In this document: piece by piece, positions 16,253 to 26,113 of the stretch
Layout of the letters: each line of letters begins with the position of its first letter
Numbering within the stretch: position 1 is the first letter of the stretch
DNA from: Simplicispira sp. 125
Lineage (GTDB): Bacteria; Pseudomonadota; Gammaproteobacteria; Burkholderiales; Burkholderiaceae_C
Direction of reading: 5' to 3'
Assembly (NCBI RefSeq): GCF_003096555.1
Contig: NZ_QEKM01000001.1
Span: 3,658,001-3,722,000, forward strand
Length of the DNA: 64,000 nucleotides
The notes under the pieces: generated by a model
What the model was told of the DNA's origin: nothing
The model's input: the letters and a program-made list of their open reading frames with translations, nothing else
Databases searched by the model: none
Made by a program: the position numbers and the translations under genes

Positions 16253-18082
16253 ATGCGCCACCACGGCGAATCCTCTCCCCCAACATCACCCGGCGCCCCG
16301 GTGCGCACCCATTCTGACTGGGCCACCCTGGGTCGCTTGCTGCCCTATCTGTGGCAGTACAAATGGCGCGTGCTGGCCGCACTGGCCTTCATGGTGGGGG
16401 CCAAGCTGGCCAATGTGGGCGTACCGTTGCTGCTCAAAAAACTGGTCGATGCGATGGCGGTGCCCCCTGGCGCCGTGACTGCGCTGCTGGTGGTGCCCGT
16501 CGCGCTGCTGCTGGGCTATGGGGCCTTGCGCTGGACCACCTCGCTGTTCACCGAATTGCGTGAGCTGGTGTTCGCCAAGGCCACGCAGGGTGCGGCGCGC
16601 AGCATTGCCCTGACTACCTTCCGGCATCTGCACGCGCTCAGCCTGCGCTTTCACCTGGAGCGCCAGACGGGCGGCATGACGCGCGACATTGAGCGCGGCG
16701 TGCGCGGTATCGAGTCGCTGATCTCGTTCGCCCTGTTCAACATCATTGCCACGCTGGTCGAGGTGGTGCTGGTGCTCTCCATCCTGGGTTCACGTTTTGA
16801 CATGTGGTTCGTCTGGATCACGCTGGCTGCGCTGGTGGTGTACATCGCATTCACGGTGGTCGTCACCGAGTGGCGCACCAAGTTCCGGCGTGAGGCCAAT
16901 GCGCTGGATTCTGCGGCGCACACCAAAGCCGTCGATTCGTTGCTGAACTATGAAACCGTCAAATACTTTAACAACGAAGAATTCGAGGCGCGCCGCTACG
17001 ACGAAAGCCTGGAAGGTCTGCGCCGTGTGCGGCTCAAGAGCCAGAGCACGCTGTCCATGCTCAACAGCGGGCAGCAGGCCATCATTGCCACCGCGCTGGT
17101 GGCCATGCTGTGGCGCGCCACGCAGGGTGTGGCCGATGGCCGCATGACGCTGGGCGACCTGGTCATGGTCAACGCCTTCATGATCCAGATCTATATCCCG
17201 CTCAACTTCTTTGGCGTGATCTACCGCGAGATCAAGCAGAACCTCGCAGACCTGGACAAGATGTTCACGCTGATGGACCGCGAGCGCGAGGTGGCCGATG
17301 CACCGGGCGCCGAGCCGCTCCACATCGCCGCTGGCACCAGCCCGGCGGTGCGTTTTGAAGACGTGCACTTTGCCTATGAACCTGACCGCCCTATTCTGCG
17401 CGGCGTGAGTTTTGAGATACCGGCAGGCAAAACGGTGGCTGTGGTGGGACCCTCGGGCGCGGGCAAATCGACGCTGGCGCGGCTGCTGTTTCGTTTCTAC
17501 GACATTCAGCAAGGCCGCATCAGCCTGGCCGGGCAGGACATGCGCAGCGTCACGCAGGCCAGCGTGCGTTCGTGCGTAGGCATCGTGCCGCAGGACACCG
17601 TACTGTTCAACGACACGGTGGCCTACAACATCGCTTATGGGCGCCCCGGCGCTACCCCGCAGGAAGTGGAACAGGCCGCACGCGCTGCGCACATCCATCA
17701 CTTCATTGCGTCCACGCCCAAGGGTTACGACACCATGGTGGGCGAACGCGGCCTCAAGCTCTCGGGCGGCGAGAAGCAGCGCGTGGCGATCGCCCGCACC
17801 CTGCTCAAGAACCCGCCCATTCTGGTGTTTGACGAGGCCACCTCTGCCCTTGATTCAGCCAACGAGCGCGCCATCCAGGCCGAGCTGCGCAGCGTGGCGC
17901 GCGGTAAGACCACGCTGGTCATTGCACACCGCCTCTCCACCGTGGTCGATGCCCACGAGATCCTGGTGATGGACGGCGGCCGCATTGTCGAGCGCGGTAC
18001 GCACGGCGTGCTGCTCGCGTCAGGAGGGCGTTATGCGCAGATGTGGGCGCTGCAGCAAAATGGGGATGGCGCAAGCGCCTGA
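16253..18082 (+). CDS. Atm1-type ABC exporter (fused permease and ATPase)
   Basis: Half-transporter of 609 residues: an N-terminal membrane domain with about six segments (residues about 25-320) and a C-terminal nucleotide-binding domain. Walker A GPSGAGKST lies near residue 398, the signature LSGGE near 503 and Walker B ILVFDEATSALD near 523. The membrane-domain segment LLNYETVKYFNNEEFEARRYDE is the hallmark of the Atm1/HMT1 group, which exports glutathione-linked sulfur or metal compounds, rather than of lipid A flippase MsbA. It would work as a homodimer in the inner membrane. It is divergently arranged with the thioesterase, sharing a short region of about 40 bases. Confidence 0.92.
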   Translation: MRHHGESSPPTSPGAPVRTHSDWATLGRLLPYLWQYKWRVLAALAFMVGAKLANVGVPLLLKKLVDAMAVPPGAVTALLVVPVALLLGYGALRWTTSLFTELRELVFAKATQGAARSIALTTFRHLHALSLRFHLERQTGGMTRDIERGVRGIESLISFALFNIIATLVEVVLVLSILGSRFDMWFVWITLAALVVYIAFTVVVTEWRTKFRREANALDSAAHTKAVDSLLNYETVKYFNNEEFEARRYDESLEGLRRVRLKSQSTLSMLNSGQQAIIATALVAMLWRATQGVADGRMTLGDLVMVNAFMIQIYIPLNFFGVIYREIKQNLADLDKMFTLMDREREVADAPGAEPLHIAAGTSPAVRFEDVHFAYEPDRPILRGVSFEIPAGKTVAVVGPSGAGKSTLARLLFRFYDIQQGRISLAGQDMRSVTQASVRSCVGIVPQDTVLFNDTVAYNIAYGRPGATPQEVEQAARAAHIHHFIASTPKGYDTMVGERGLKLSGGEKQRVAIARTLLKNPPILVFDEATSALDSANERAIQAELRSVARGKTTLVIAHRLSTVVDAHEILVMDGGRIVERGTHGVLLASGGRYAQMWALQQNGDGASA

Positions 18083-18126
18083 GCAATGGATGTGCTACAG
18101 GCCCGTTCTGGGTGTAAAAAATCAGG

Positions 18127-18182
18127 TGAAATTAGCCTCTAACGCTTATATGGCAAGCATTAGTAGCTATTGTTTTTATATC
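18127..18182 (+). repeat. Family A palindromic repeat copy A4 (intergenic)
   Basis: GAAATTAGCCTCTAACGCTT, then ATATGGC, then AAGCATTAGTAGCTATTGTT and a T/A tail. It lies in the gap between the convergent Atm1-type exporter and outer-membrane factor genes, where a bidirectional terminator would be expected. Confidence 0.8.
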
Positions 18183-18199
18183 AATGTGCGGTTGAATCA

Positions 18200-19681
18200 T
18201 TAACTCCCGCCGAGCACTTTGTACAGCGTGACGCGATTGACCTGCTCGGCCAGCAGCAGCGAGATCTGCGTTTGCTGCGCTGCGTAGAGGCTGCGCTGCG
18301 CGTCCAGCACCGACAGATAGTTGTCCACACCGGCCTTGAAGCGTGCCTCCGACAGGTCGAACGCCTTTTGCGTGGCCGCCAGCAGGGACGCCTGGGCTTC
18401 AAGGCGTTCTGCCCAGCGCGCGCGGTCGGCCAGCGCATCGGCAGCTTCGCGAAACGCGGTCTGCACCGTTTTTTCATACTGGGTCAGCGCCAGTTGCTCA
18501 TTGGCCTGCGCCACCTGCACATTGGCGCGGTTGCGGCCGCCGTCGAAGATGGGCAGGCGCACCAGCGGCACAAAACTCCAGGTGCCGTTGCCTGCGCCAA
18601 AGAGGTTGGACAGCTCGCTACTGGCTGCACCGGTCGACGCGGTCAGGCTGATGGAGGGAAACATGGCGGCACGGGCGGCGCCGATATTCGCCGTGGCTGC
18701 CCGCAGCGCGTGTTCGGCCGCCTGGATGTCGGGGCGTACCAGCAGCCGGCTGGAGGGTACAGGCGTTGATAGTGCTGCCAAGGCGGCAACGCCGAGCGAG
18801 TTGCTGCCCAGTGGCGACGGCAGCAGCGCTTCGGGGACCGGGCCACCCACCAGCAGTTGTAGCGCATTGCGGTCGCGGTCTACCTGGCTGGAATAAGCGG
18901 CCACATCACCGCGTGCCGAATCGACGGTGGTCTGGTTTTGTGCCAGCACCAGCCCGGAGGTGGCGCCCAGCTCGTAGATGCGCTGTGTGATGGCAAACGC
19001 CTTGCGCCGCGACTCGAGCGTGCTTTGCGCCAGTGCGAGTCGGGCCTGGTTGGCGGCCAGTGTGAGCCATGCGTTGGCAACATCGGCCACCAGGCTGATC
19101 TGCACGTTGCGCTGGGTCTCGGTGCTGAGCAAAAACTGCTGCAGGGCGGCCTCGTTCAGGTTGCGCACACGGCCCCACAGGTCGAGCTCGTAGCTGGCAA
19201 AGCCGATCTGCGCGACAAACTGGCTGGTGGTCTGGTCGCGCCCGGCCGTCGTCAGGTCCTGCGCCGCCCGGGTGCGGCTGGCCTGGGCCGATGCGGCCAC
19301 GGTCGGGAGCCGGTCGGCCTGCTGCACACCGTACTGCGCGCGGGCCTTTTCAATGTTGGTCAAGGCCAGGCGCAGGTCGCTGTTGTTGGCGAGTGCCAGT
19401 GCGAGCACCTGGCGCAACTGGGGTGCTTGGACCCAGGCCAAGGCCTCGATTTGATCCAGGCTTTGGGCGGTGGGCTGCGCTGGCACAGCGTCTGCCGTGG
19501 TGCCCACGGCGGCGGGCACGGGCGCTGCCGGAGTGCGTGTGGGCGGTGCCAGGTTCATGCAACCGGCCAGCGATGCGACAAGGGTCGCAGTCACCCACAG
19601 CGGCACCGTGCTGTCATGGTGTGCCGAGCGTGCAGGCGCGCACGCTGGGCCAGGGGGTGTCGACAAAGGAGGCGTATTCAT
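18200..19681 (-). CDS. RND efflux outer-membrane factor, OprM/NodT family lipoprotein
   Basis: Protein of 493 residues. The N-terminal hydrophobic segment ends in the lipobox LAGC, so the mature protein is probably a lipoprotein of the outer membrane. Two repeated coiled-coil/barrel halves follow, with the typical SYELDLWGRVRN and later PSISLTASTGAAS and PIFDGGRNRANVQVA segments of OprM/TtgC-like trimeric channels. ATG 19681 overlaps the permease stop in ATGA, so it is translationally coupled and is the last gene of the three-gene operon. The substrate range of the pump (drugs, solvents, detergents) is not predictable. Confidence 0.93.
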   Translation of the reverse strand: MNTPPLSTPPGPACAPARSAHHDSTVPLWVTATLVASLAGCMNLAPPTRTPAAPVPAAVGTTADAVPAQPTAQSLDQIEALAWVQAPQLRQVLALALANNSDLRLALTNIEKARAQYGVQQADRLPTVAASAQASRTRAAQDLTTAGRDQTTSQFVAQIGFASYELDLWGRVRNLNEAALQQFLLSTETQRNVQISLVADVANAWLTLAANQARLALAQSTLESRRKAFAITQRIYELGATSGLVLAQNQTTVDSARGDVAAYSSQVDRDRNALQLLVGGPVPEALLPSPLGSNSLGVAALAALSTPVPSSRLLVRPDIQAAEHALRAATANIGAARAAMFPSISLTASTGAASSELSNLFGAGNGTWSFVPLVRLPIFDGGRNRANVQVAQANEQLALTQYEKTVQTAFREAADALADRARWAERLEAQASLLAATQKAFDLSEARFKAGVDNYLSVLDAQRSLYAAQQTQISLLLAEQVNRVTLYKVLGGS

Positions 19682-22600
19682 ACGGCGTCCTCCACAACAG
19701 GCGCTTCGGGTGGCGGCGGGGCGTTGTCTTCGTGGCGTGAGCGACTGGCAAACCAACTGCGGATCACCAGGAAGAACACAGGCACGAAGAAGATGCCCAG
19801 CGTGGTGGAAAAAATCACACCACCGAGCACCGCAGTGCCGATGGCGTGCCGGCCTCCGGCGCCAGCGCCCGTGCCCAGCGCCAGTGGCAAGACGCCAAAG
19901 CCGAACGCCATGGACGTCATCAGGATCGGGCGCAGGCGCAGGCGCACAGCTTGCACTGTGGCGTCGTAAGCGCTGCGGCCGGCTTCCTGCAGTTGCGTCG
20001 CGAACTCGACGATCAGGATGGCGTTTTTGGACGCCAGGCCCACGGTGGTGAGCAGGCCCACCTGGAAGTACACGTCGTTGGACAGTCCGCGCACACCGGT
20101 GAAGACCAGCGCCCCCACCACGCCCAGCGGTACGGCCAGGACGACGGCGAGCGGCACGGTCCAGCTCTCATACAGCGCGGCCAGGCACAGGAACACGAAC
20201 AGCACCGAGACGGCGTAGAGCAGCGGAGCCTGTGCGCCCGACAGCCGCTCCTGCAGCGATGCGCCGGTCCACTCGTAGCCCACGCCCGCGGGCAGTTGTT
20301 TGAGGATGGCCTCGACCGCATCCATCGCTGCGCCGGAGCTCACGCCGGGCGCAGAGTCACCAACGAATTCGTAGCTCGGGCTGCCGTTGTAACGCTGCAG
20401 TTGCGGCGCCCCATACGTCCAGTTGGTTGAAGAAAACGCGCTGAAAGGCACCATTTCGCCCTTGTCGTTGCGCACCGTCCACTGGCCGATATCCTGGGGC
20501 AGCATGCGGTACGGAGCGTCGCCCTGCACATACACGCGCTTGACGCGGCCATCGTTCAGGAAGTCGTTGACATAGGTGCCGCCCATGGCACTGGACAGTA
20601 CGCTGTTGATGTTGGCGGTACTCACACCAAGCGCGGCGGCTTTTCGGTCGTCGATGGTGACGCCCAGCTGCGAGCTGTCATCCAGGTTGGTCGTGCGCAG
20701 CGTGCGGATCTGTGGGTTGCCCTTGGCCAGTTCCAGCACCTGGTCGCGTGCGCGCAGCAATGCGTCATGCCCCACTCCGCTGAGGTCCTTGAGCTGCAAG
20801 TTGAAGCCCGAGTCTGAGCCCAGGCCGCGCACTGCGGGCGGCAGTGTCACAAAAATGCGTGCGTCGCGCAGTACTGTGAGGTCTTGGGTGGCTTTGCGGG
20901 CAATCGCCTCGGCGCTCTGGTCTGGTCGCTGGCGCTCGCTCCAGTCTTTGAGGCGCAGGAAGCCACGCGCCGACGCCTGGTCGCCACTCAGGCCGGTGAT
21001 GGAGTTGAAGCTGATCACATCGGGCTGTTTGGCGAAATAGTTTTGGACTTCCTGCATCACCGCCTGCAGGCGCGCGTCGGTACTGCCCGGTGGCAGGCTG
21101 ATCTGGATGCGCATGTAGCCCTGGTCTTCCACCGGCAGGAACGACGTGGGCAGTTTGCTGAACAGGAACGCGGTGCCGCCGCAAATGACCAGGAACACCA
21201 GCAGCATGCGTTTGCTGCTGTGCAGCAAGCGCCCCACTGCACCCTGGTAGCGGCTGGCGTTGCGGTCGAACTGATTGTTGAACCAGTGGAAAAAACGGTC
21301 CGAAATGCCCAGCAGCCCGCGCCGCGGTGTGCCGCCATGCGTATCGTGCTGGCCCCGCGCCACCGGCTTGAGCAAGCTTGCGCACAGAGCGGGTGTCAGG
21401 CTCAGCGCCACGAACACCGAAAGCGCCATGGCCGATACGATAGTGATGGAAAACTGCCGGTAAATGACGCCGGTGGAGCCGCCGAAGAACGCCATGGGGA
21501 TGAACACGGCAGACAGCGTGAGGGCAATGCCGATCAGTGCCGGGGTGATTTCCGCCATGGACTTGCGGGTGGCCTCTTTGGGGGACAAGCCTTCTTCCGA
21601 CATGACCCGCTCGACGTTCTCGACCACCACGATGGCGTCGTCCACCAGCAAGCCGATGGCCAGCACCAGAGCGAACATGGTCAGCGTGTTGATCGAATAG
21701 CCGGCAATCGACAGCACGCCCATGGTGCCCAGCAGCACGACCGGCACCGTAATGGCTGGAATCAGCGTGGCGCGCATGTTCTGCAGGAACAGGAACATCA
21801 CCAGCACCACCAAAACGATGGCCTCCATCAGTGCGATGACCACTTCCTTGATGGAGGCACGCACGAAGGGGGTGGAGTCCGAGCTGATGAATGACGTTAA
21901 GCCGTTGGGGAAATACGGTTGGAGTTCCGCCAGCTTGGCGTTCACAGCGTCGGAAACGGAGGTGGCATTGGCGCCATCGGCCAGCACGATGCCCATGCCG
22001 GCGCCAGGCTTTCCGTTGAGTCGCGAGGTGATGGATAGGTTGTCGGCGCCCAGCTCTACACGGGCCACGTCTTTCATCAGCACTGCGGAGCCGTCTGGTG
22101 CGACCTTGAGCAGGATGTTCTTGAATTCGTCCACGGTCTTGAGCTTGGTGCGCGCCGTGATGGTGGCGTTGAGCTGCTGGTTCGGTGGCGCGGGCAGGGC
22201 GCCCAGCTGGCCGGCCGAGACCTGCGCGTTCTGCGCGTTCAGCGCAGCAATGAGATCCGACGGCATCAGCGCGAATTTCTCCAGCAGCGCCGGGTTCATC
22301 CAGATGCGCATGGCATAGCCCGTGCCGAAGACACGCACATCGCCCACGCCATCGACGCGGCCAATGACATCGACCAGATTGGTCGAGAGATAGTCGCCCA
22401 CGTCCACTTGGCTCACGTTCGGGTCGGGCGAGGTGAAGCTGTAGGTGGTCAGGTAGTCGTTGCCGCCCTTGTTGACGAATACGCCGCGGCTCTTGACGGC
22501 TTCGGGCAGGCGGTTGACGGCAGATTGCAGTTTGTTTTGCACCTGCACCTGCGCTACGTCGATGTTGGTGCCCGGGCTGAACGTCAGCGTGGTGCGTGAC

Positions 22601-22860
22601 TGGCCCGATGCGTCGCTGGTCGAACCCATGTAGAGCAGGTTGTCGATGCCCTTGAGTTGCTGTTCGATCACCTGGGTGACCGAGTTTTCCACCGTTTCGG
22701 CAGAAGCGCCGGTGTAGGTCGTGCCAATCGTCACGTTGGGTGGCGCGATGTCGGGGTATTGCTCCAGCGGCAGTGTGAAGATGGACAAACCACCCGCCAG
22801 CATGATGACGATGGCCAGCACCCACGCGAAGATAGGCCGGTTGATGAAGAACGGTGCCAT
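19678..22860 (-). CDS. RND efflux pump inner-membrane permease, HAE1 family (AcrB/MexB-like)
   Basis: Proton-driven transporter of 1060 residues. The start MAPFFINRPIFAWVLAIVIM and twelve predicted membrane segments with two large periplasmic loops are standard for the family. GLLVDDAIVVVENVER in TM4 carries the two Asp residues of the proton relay. NAILIVEFA and GTAVLGGVIFSTTLGIFFVPVFF mark the second half. Its stop overlaps the outer-membrane factor start by 4 bases, and it follows the adaptor gene by 15 bases. It takes up substrates from the periplasm or inner-membrane leaflet and passes them to the outer-membrane channel. Confidence 0.96.
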   Translation of the reverse strand: MAPFFINRPIFAWVLAIVIMLAGGLSIFTLPLEQYPDIAPPNVTIGTTYTGASAETVENSVTQVIEQQLKGIDNLLYMGSTSDASGQSRTTLTFSPGTNIDVAQVQVQNKLQSAVNRLPEAVKSRGVFVNKGGNDYLTTYSFTSPDPNVSQVDVGDYLSTNLVDVIGRVDGVGDVRVFGTGYAMRIWMNPALLEKFALMPSDLIAALNAQNAQVSAGQLGALPAPPNQQLNATITARTKLKTVDEFKNILLKVAPDGSAVLMKDVARVELGADNLSITSRLNGKPGAGMGIVLADGANATSVSDAVNAKLAELQPYFPNGLTSFISSDSTPFVRASIKEVVIALMEAIVLVVLVMFLFLQNMRATLIPAITVPVVLLGTMGVLSIAGYSINTLTMFALVLAIGLLVDDAIVVVENVERVMSEEGLSPKEATRKSMAEITPALIGIALTLSAVFIPMAFFGGSTGVIYRQFSITIVSAMALSVFVALSLTPALCASLLKPVARGQHDTHGGTPRRGLLGISDRFFHWFNNQFDRNASRYQGAVGRLLHSSKRMLLVFLVICGGTAFLFSKLPTSFLPVEDQGYMRIQISLPPGSTDARLQAVMQEVQNYFAKQPDVISFNSITGLSGDQASARGFLRLKDWSERQRPDQSAEAIARKATQDLTVLRDARIFVTLPPAVRGLGSDSGFNLQLKDLSGVGHDALLRARDQVLELAKGNPQIRTLRTTNLDDSSQLGVTIDDRKAAALGVSTANINSVLSSAMGGTYVNDFLNDGRVKRVYVQGDAPYRMLPQDIGQWTVRNDKGEMVPFSAFSSTNWTYGAPQLQRYNGSPSYEFVGDSAPGVSSGAAMDAVEAILKQLPAGVGYEWTGASLQERLSGAQAPLLYAVSVLFVFLCLAALYESWTVPLAVVLAVPLGVVGALVFTGVRGLSNDVYFQVGLLTTVGLASKNAILIVEFATQLQEAGRSAYDATVQAVRLRLRPILMTSMAFGFGVLPLALGTGAGAGGRHAIGTAVLGGVIFSTTLGIFFVPVFFLVIRSWFASRSRHEDNAPPPPEAPVVEDAV

Positions 22861-22875
22861 GGTGTGGGCCTGCGC

Positions 22876-24180
22876 TTAGCGGGCAGGGTTGCTGGCAGGG
22901 GAGGCCGCCGCCGCTGACGCCCCCGGCGCAGGGTTTGGTGCGTCAGGCAATTGCACCGGTTGCGGGGCTACGGTGTCGCCCGGCTTGATGCGCTGGAACC
23001 CATCCACGACGACCGTGTCGCCAGCGGACAGGCCACTGTTGACCAGCCACCGGCTGCCCACGGCGCGGTCGATCTCGATCGGGCGGCGCGCCACCTTGTT
23101 CTCTGGCCCTACCACCAGCACATTGGCCTTGCCGGCAATGTCGCGCGTCACGGCCCGCTGCGGTACCAGAAGCGCGTCGCTGGAGATACCGGTCGGCAAC
23201 AGGGCTTGCACATACATGCCCGGCATCAACATGCCGTCGGGGTTGGGCACCACCGCACGCAGCGTGACGGCTCCCGTGCTCGGGTTCACCGTGACACCGG
23301 CAAACTGCAGCCGTCCAGGGTGGGTGTACCTGCTGCCGTCCTCCAGGAGAATCGTGATGCGCACGGCACCTTCGCCCAGTTTTTCAAAACGGCCCGCGGC
23401 CAGATCGCGCTGGAGCTGCAGCAAATCGCTGCTCGACTGTGTCACGTCCACATACATGGGATCGAGCTGCGAAATGGTGGTCAGTACACCCACTTGATTG
23501 GCCGTCACCAAACCGCCTGTGTTGACGTTCGAGAGCGCTGTGCGTCCAGAAATGGGCGCGACGATGCGCGTGTAGCCAAGATTGATGCGCGCAGTCGCCA
23601 GGGCTGCTTGCGCCACCGCGACGTCGGCCGCTGTTTGCTCCGCAATTGCCAGACTCTCGTCGTAGGCCTGGCGGCTGATGGCATCGATGCGCACCAGTTC
23701 GGCATTGCGCTTGGCGTTGGCCTCGGCAGTGCGCGCCTGGGCCTGCGCCTTGGCGAGCGCGGCTTTGGCGGCTGCTTCAGCGGCCTGGTAGGGCGCTGCG
23801 TCGATTTGGTAGAGCGGCTGCCCGGCCTTCACCATCGCACCCTCGGTGAACAGCCGCTTTTGAACGATGCCGTTGATCTGTGGCCGGATGTCCGCGCTCA
23901 TGAAGGCGCTGGTTCGACCGGCCAGTGCGCTGGTCAACGTTTGGGCTTGTGACTGCAGGGTGATTACGCCGACCTTGGTGGGCTCCTTGGCTGCGCCGGC
24001 GGCATTCTTGTCCGCGGCGGGCGCTTTGTCCGAACATCCCGTGGCGAGCAAGCCACTGATCAGCAAACCAAGTGCGAATGCGGACCAGCGAACGTACGGC
24101 TGAACGTGTGCTGCAGGATGCCGAGCGCGGGCAACGCAAGCCGTCAGAGGGGGATTGAAATCGTGGGACTGAAAGTGCAT
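22876..24180 (-). CDS. RND efflux periplasmic adaptor (membrane fusion protein)
   Basis: Protein of 434 residues, first gene of the operon. A signal anchor ends in the lipobox LATGC (Cys49), so it is probably a lipidated periplasmic adaptor. The lipoyl and hairpin segments are visible (NGIVQKRLFTEGAMVKAGQPLYQIDAAPYQ, then a long alpha-hairpin rich in Ala, Lys and Gln). The beta-barrel and membrane-proximal domains follow, and the C-terminus is Pro/Ala-rich. It connects the permease and outer-membrane factor encoded downstream. No dedicated regulator gene flanks the operon, which is unusual for inducible RND pumps of the MexAB/TtgABC type. The upstream 180-base gap to aspA must hold the promoter. 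Confidence 0.93.
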   Translation of the reverse strand: MHFQSHDFNPPLTACVARARHPAAHVQPYVRWSAFALGLLISGLLATGCSDKAPAADKNAAGAAKEPTKVGVITLQSQAQTLTSALAGRTSAFMSADIRPQINGIVQKRLFTEGAMVKAGQPLYQIDAAPYQAAEAAAKAALAKAQAQARTAEANAKRNAELVRIDAISRQAYDESLAIAEQTAADVAVAQAALATARINLGYTRIVAPISGRTALSNVNTGGLVTANQVGVLTTISQLDPMYVDVTQSSSDLLQLQRDLAAGRFEKLGEGAVRITILLEDGSRYTHPGRLQFAGVTVNPSTGAVTLRAVVPNPDGMLMPGMYVQALLPTGISSDALLVPQRAVTRDIAGKANVLVVGPENKVARRPIEIDRAVGSRWLVNSGLSAGDTVVVDGFQRIKPGDTVAPQPVQLPDAPNPAPGASAAAASPASNPAR

Positions 24181-24361
24181 GAAAGAAGCCGTCCAGAAGT
24201 GCCTACGAATTGTGACAAGCCAATGTGTCTGATTGATAAAGTGGGATATTCGTTGTGCGCGTTCGGCTGCTTGGAGGGACGGCCGCTTCAGCTGCAGGCC
24301 CCCCTGACCCTGAAGTGCAGGCGGTTGCTGAGGGTATTCCAGCAGACCCCCTGCAATACGC

Positions 24362-25762
24362 TCAGCTCTTGCTCAGTGCCCCCACCCGGGTCAGCTTTTC
24401 TGGCACCAGCAACTGCCGCATTTCTACCTGCCCCATGATGCCCAGCTCTTCGGCAGTGACGGCAATGGCCTTTCCGCTGGCCATGGCGGCCTTGGCAATG
24501 CTGGCGGCCTTTTCGTAGCCAATGATCGGGTTCAGCGCCGTCACCAGGGTGATCGACTCCGTAATGCGCTGGTCCAGCAGAGCGTGGTTGGCTTCAATGC
24601 CTTCGACGCAGTTGACCTGCAGCGTGCGACAGGCGTGCGCCAGGTGTGTCAGGCTCTTGTGGAGCGCCCAGCCCATGAGCGGCTCGAAGGCGTTGAGCTG
24701 CAGTTGGCCTGCTTCGGACGCCATGGTGATGGCCACGTCGTTGCCGATCACTTCAAAGCACACCTGGTTCATTACCTCGGGGATCACCGGGTTGACCTTG
24801 CCCGGCATGATGGACGAACCGGCCTGGCGTGCGGGCAGCTTGATGTCACCCACCCCGGCCTGCGGGCCTGAAGAAAGCAGGCGCAGGTCGTTGCTGATCT
24901 TGGAGAGCTTGCTGGCGATGCGCTTCAAGATGCCCGAGATATCGACAAATGCGCCGGTGTCTGCGGTGGCGGCAATCATGTCAGCCGCAGCGGTGACGGG
25001 CACGCCCGAGAGTTCGGCGAGCTTCGGAATGACGGCGGCCACATAGCCCACGGGCGCGTTGATGCCGGTGCCAATGGCGGTGCCGCCCAGGTTCACTTCG
25101 GTCATCAGATAGGCCGATTCACGCAGGCGTTTTTCGTCGTCGGCAATCATGCTGGCAAAGGCGGTGAACTCCTGGCCCAGCGTCATCGGCACGGCATCTT
25201 GTAGTTGTGTGCGGCCGATTTTGAGGACGGGGGCAAATTCAACGGCCTTGGCCTGGAACGCTCCGCGCAGGGCGGCCAGGCAAGCCAATAGATTCTGGAT
25301 GCCGAAGTAGGTCGCGAGCTTGAGCGCGGTAGGGTAGGCGTCGTTGGTGCTTTGCGAGGCGTTGACGTGGTCGTTCGGGTGGACCGTGTCGTAGCTGCCT
25401 TTGGGCAATCCCAGATGCTCGAGGGCACGGTTGGCAATCACCTCATTGGCATTCATGTTCGTGGAGGTACCGGCGCCTCCCTGGATGACGTCGACGACAA
25501 ACTGGTCGTGCAACTGGCCGGCAATGAGGTCGTCGCAGGCCTGGACAATGGCGCCAGCTTGCATGGTGTTGAGCACGCCGAGCTGCAGGTTGGCATGGGC
25601 GGCAGCTTTTTTGACAAAGGCAAAGGCGCGAATGAGTTCGGGCATCTGGGCTACGGTGTGGCCGGTGATCGGGAAGTTCTCGACCGCGCGGGCGGTGTGG
25701 ACCCCCCAGTAGGCTGCGGGCGGGATGGTCTTGACTCCGATGAAGTCGCTTTCTTGGCGCAT
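24362..25762 (-). CDS. aspA: Aspartate ammonia-lyase
   Basis: Enzyme of 466 residues of the fumarase/aspartase superfamily. It shows the signature GSSIMPGKVNPVIPEVMNQ on the flexible active-site loop (the Ser acts as catalytic base), plus STNMNANEVIANRA and NDHVNASQSTND from the other conserved regions. The combination SSIMPGKVNPV(I/V)PEVMNQV and a length near 468 residues favour aspartase over class II fumarase. It converts aspartate to fumarate and ammonia. The gene lies downstream of the TRAP transporter genes on the same strand, across a 351-base gap containing a terminator and a strong inverted repeat. Class II fumarase remains an alternative. Confidence 0.88.
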   Translation of the reverse strand: MRQESDFIGVKTIPPAAYWGVHTARAVENFPITGHTVAQMPELIRAFAFVKKAAAHANLQLGVLNTMQAGAIVQACDDLIAGQLHDQFVVDVIQGGAGTSTNMNANEVIANRALEHLGLPKGSYDTVHPNDHVNASQSTNDAYPTALKLATYFGIQNLLACLAALRGAFQAKAVEFAPVLKIGRTQLQDAVPMTLGQEFTAFASMIADDEKRLRESAYLMTEVNLGGTAIGTGINAPVGYVAAVIPKLAELSGVPVTAAADMIAATADTGAFVDISGILKRIASKLSKISNDLRLLSSGPQAGVGDIKLPARQAGSSIMPGKVNPVIPEVMNQVCFEVIGNDVAITMASEAGQLQLNAFEPLMGWALHKSLTHLAHACRTLQVNCVEGIEANHALLDQRITESITLVTALNPIIGYEKAASIAKAAMASGKAIAVTAEELGIMGQVEMRQLLVPEKLTRVGALSKS

Positions 25763-25888
25763 GGATCTGCTTTCGTGGTGCGGAAAAACCGCAATACAAG
25801 GACAAACGCCGCCCGATGGCCGGCGGCGTTCAGAAGTTCATCAGCACTGCGGGGAGCGCAGCTTCGTGGGCTGGCTGCGCGCGTAGAA

Positions 25889-25935
25889 ACGCCCTGTGCC
25901 ATGGTTTTGTGGTGCAAGCCCATGGCGCAGGGCGT
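25889..25935. promoter_or_regulatory. 16-bp inverted repeat upstream of aspA
   Basis: Left arm ACGCCCTGTGCCATGG (25889-25904) and right arm CCATGGCGCAGGGCGT (25920-25935) pair with a single T-G mismatch around a 15-base loop. It lies about 130 bases before the aspA start. It could be an mRNA leader hairpin or a regulator-binding site; there is no T-run, so it is not a simple terminator. Confidence 0.6.
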
Positions 25936-26066
25936 AGACACGCATTATCAATGCGCAACTGCATAAAGTCCATAGTTTTGCGCATAACCACGGCTGTGGC
26001 CTGGCGTGGACCATCGACTCGTGGCGGAGCCTGTTTCTGCAAATATGCGTCCGTGTGGGGCGAACA

Positions 26067-26094
26067 TAAAAAAACCCGCCGAAGCGGGGTGGTT
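26067..26094 (-). terminator. Rho-independent terminator of the TRAP transporter operon
   Basis: On the minus strand this reads CCCCGC-TTCG-GCGGG followed by TTTTTTT: a GC stem with a stable UUCG tetraloop and a perfect T-run, 20 bases after the dctP-like stop. Confidence 0.9.
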
Positions 26095-26113
26095 TGGTTG
26101 CGCAGCGCTGTGT

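Larger units (their letters stand above)
25763..26113. other. Intergenic region upstream of aspA
   Basis: 351 bases with no gene I can support. It holds the TRAP operon terminator at 26067-26094 and a 16-bp inverted repeat at 25889-25935. The remaining sequence presumably carries the aspA promoter on the minus strand, but I see no convincing -35/-10 pair. Confidence 0.6.

Noticed and set aside
20765..22825. Long open frame of 686 codons inside the RND permease gene
   Set aside because: It lies in another frame of the same strand. The permease translation shows full AcrB motifs, and this one has none.
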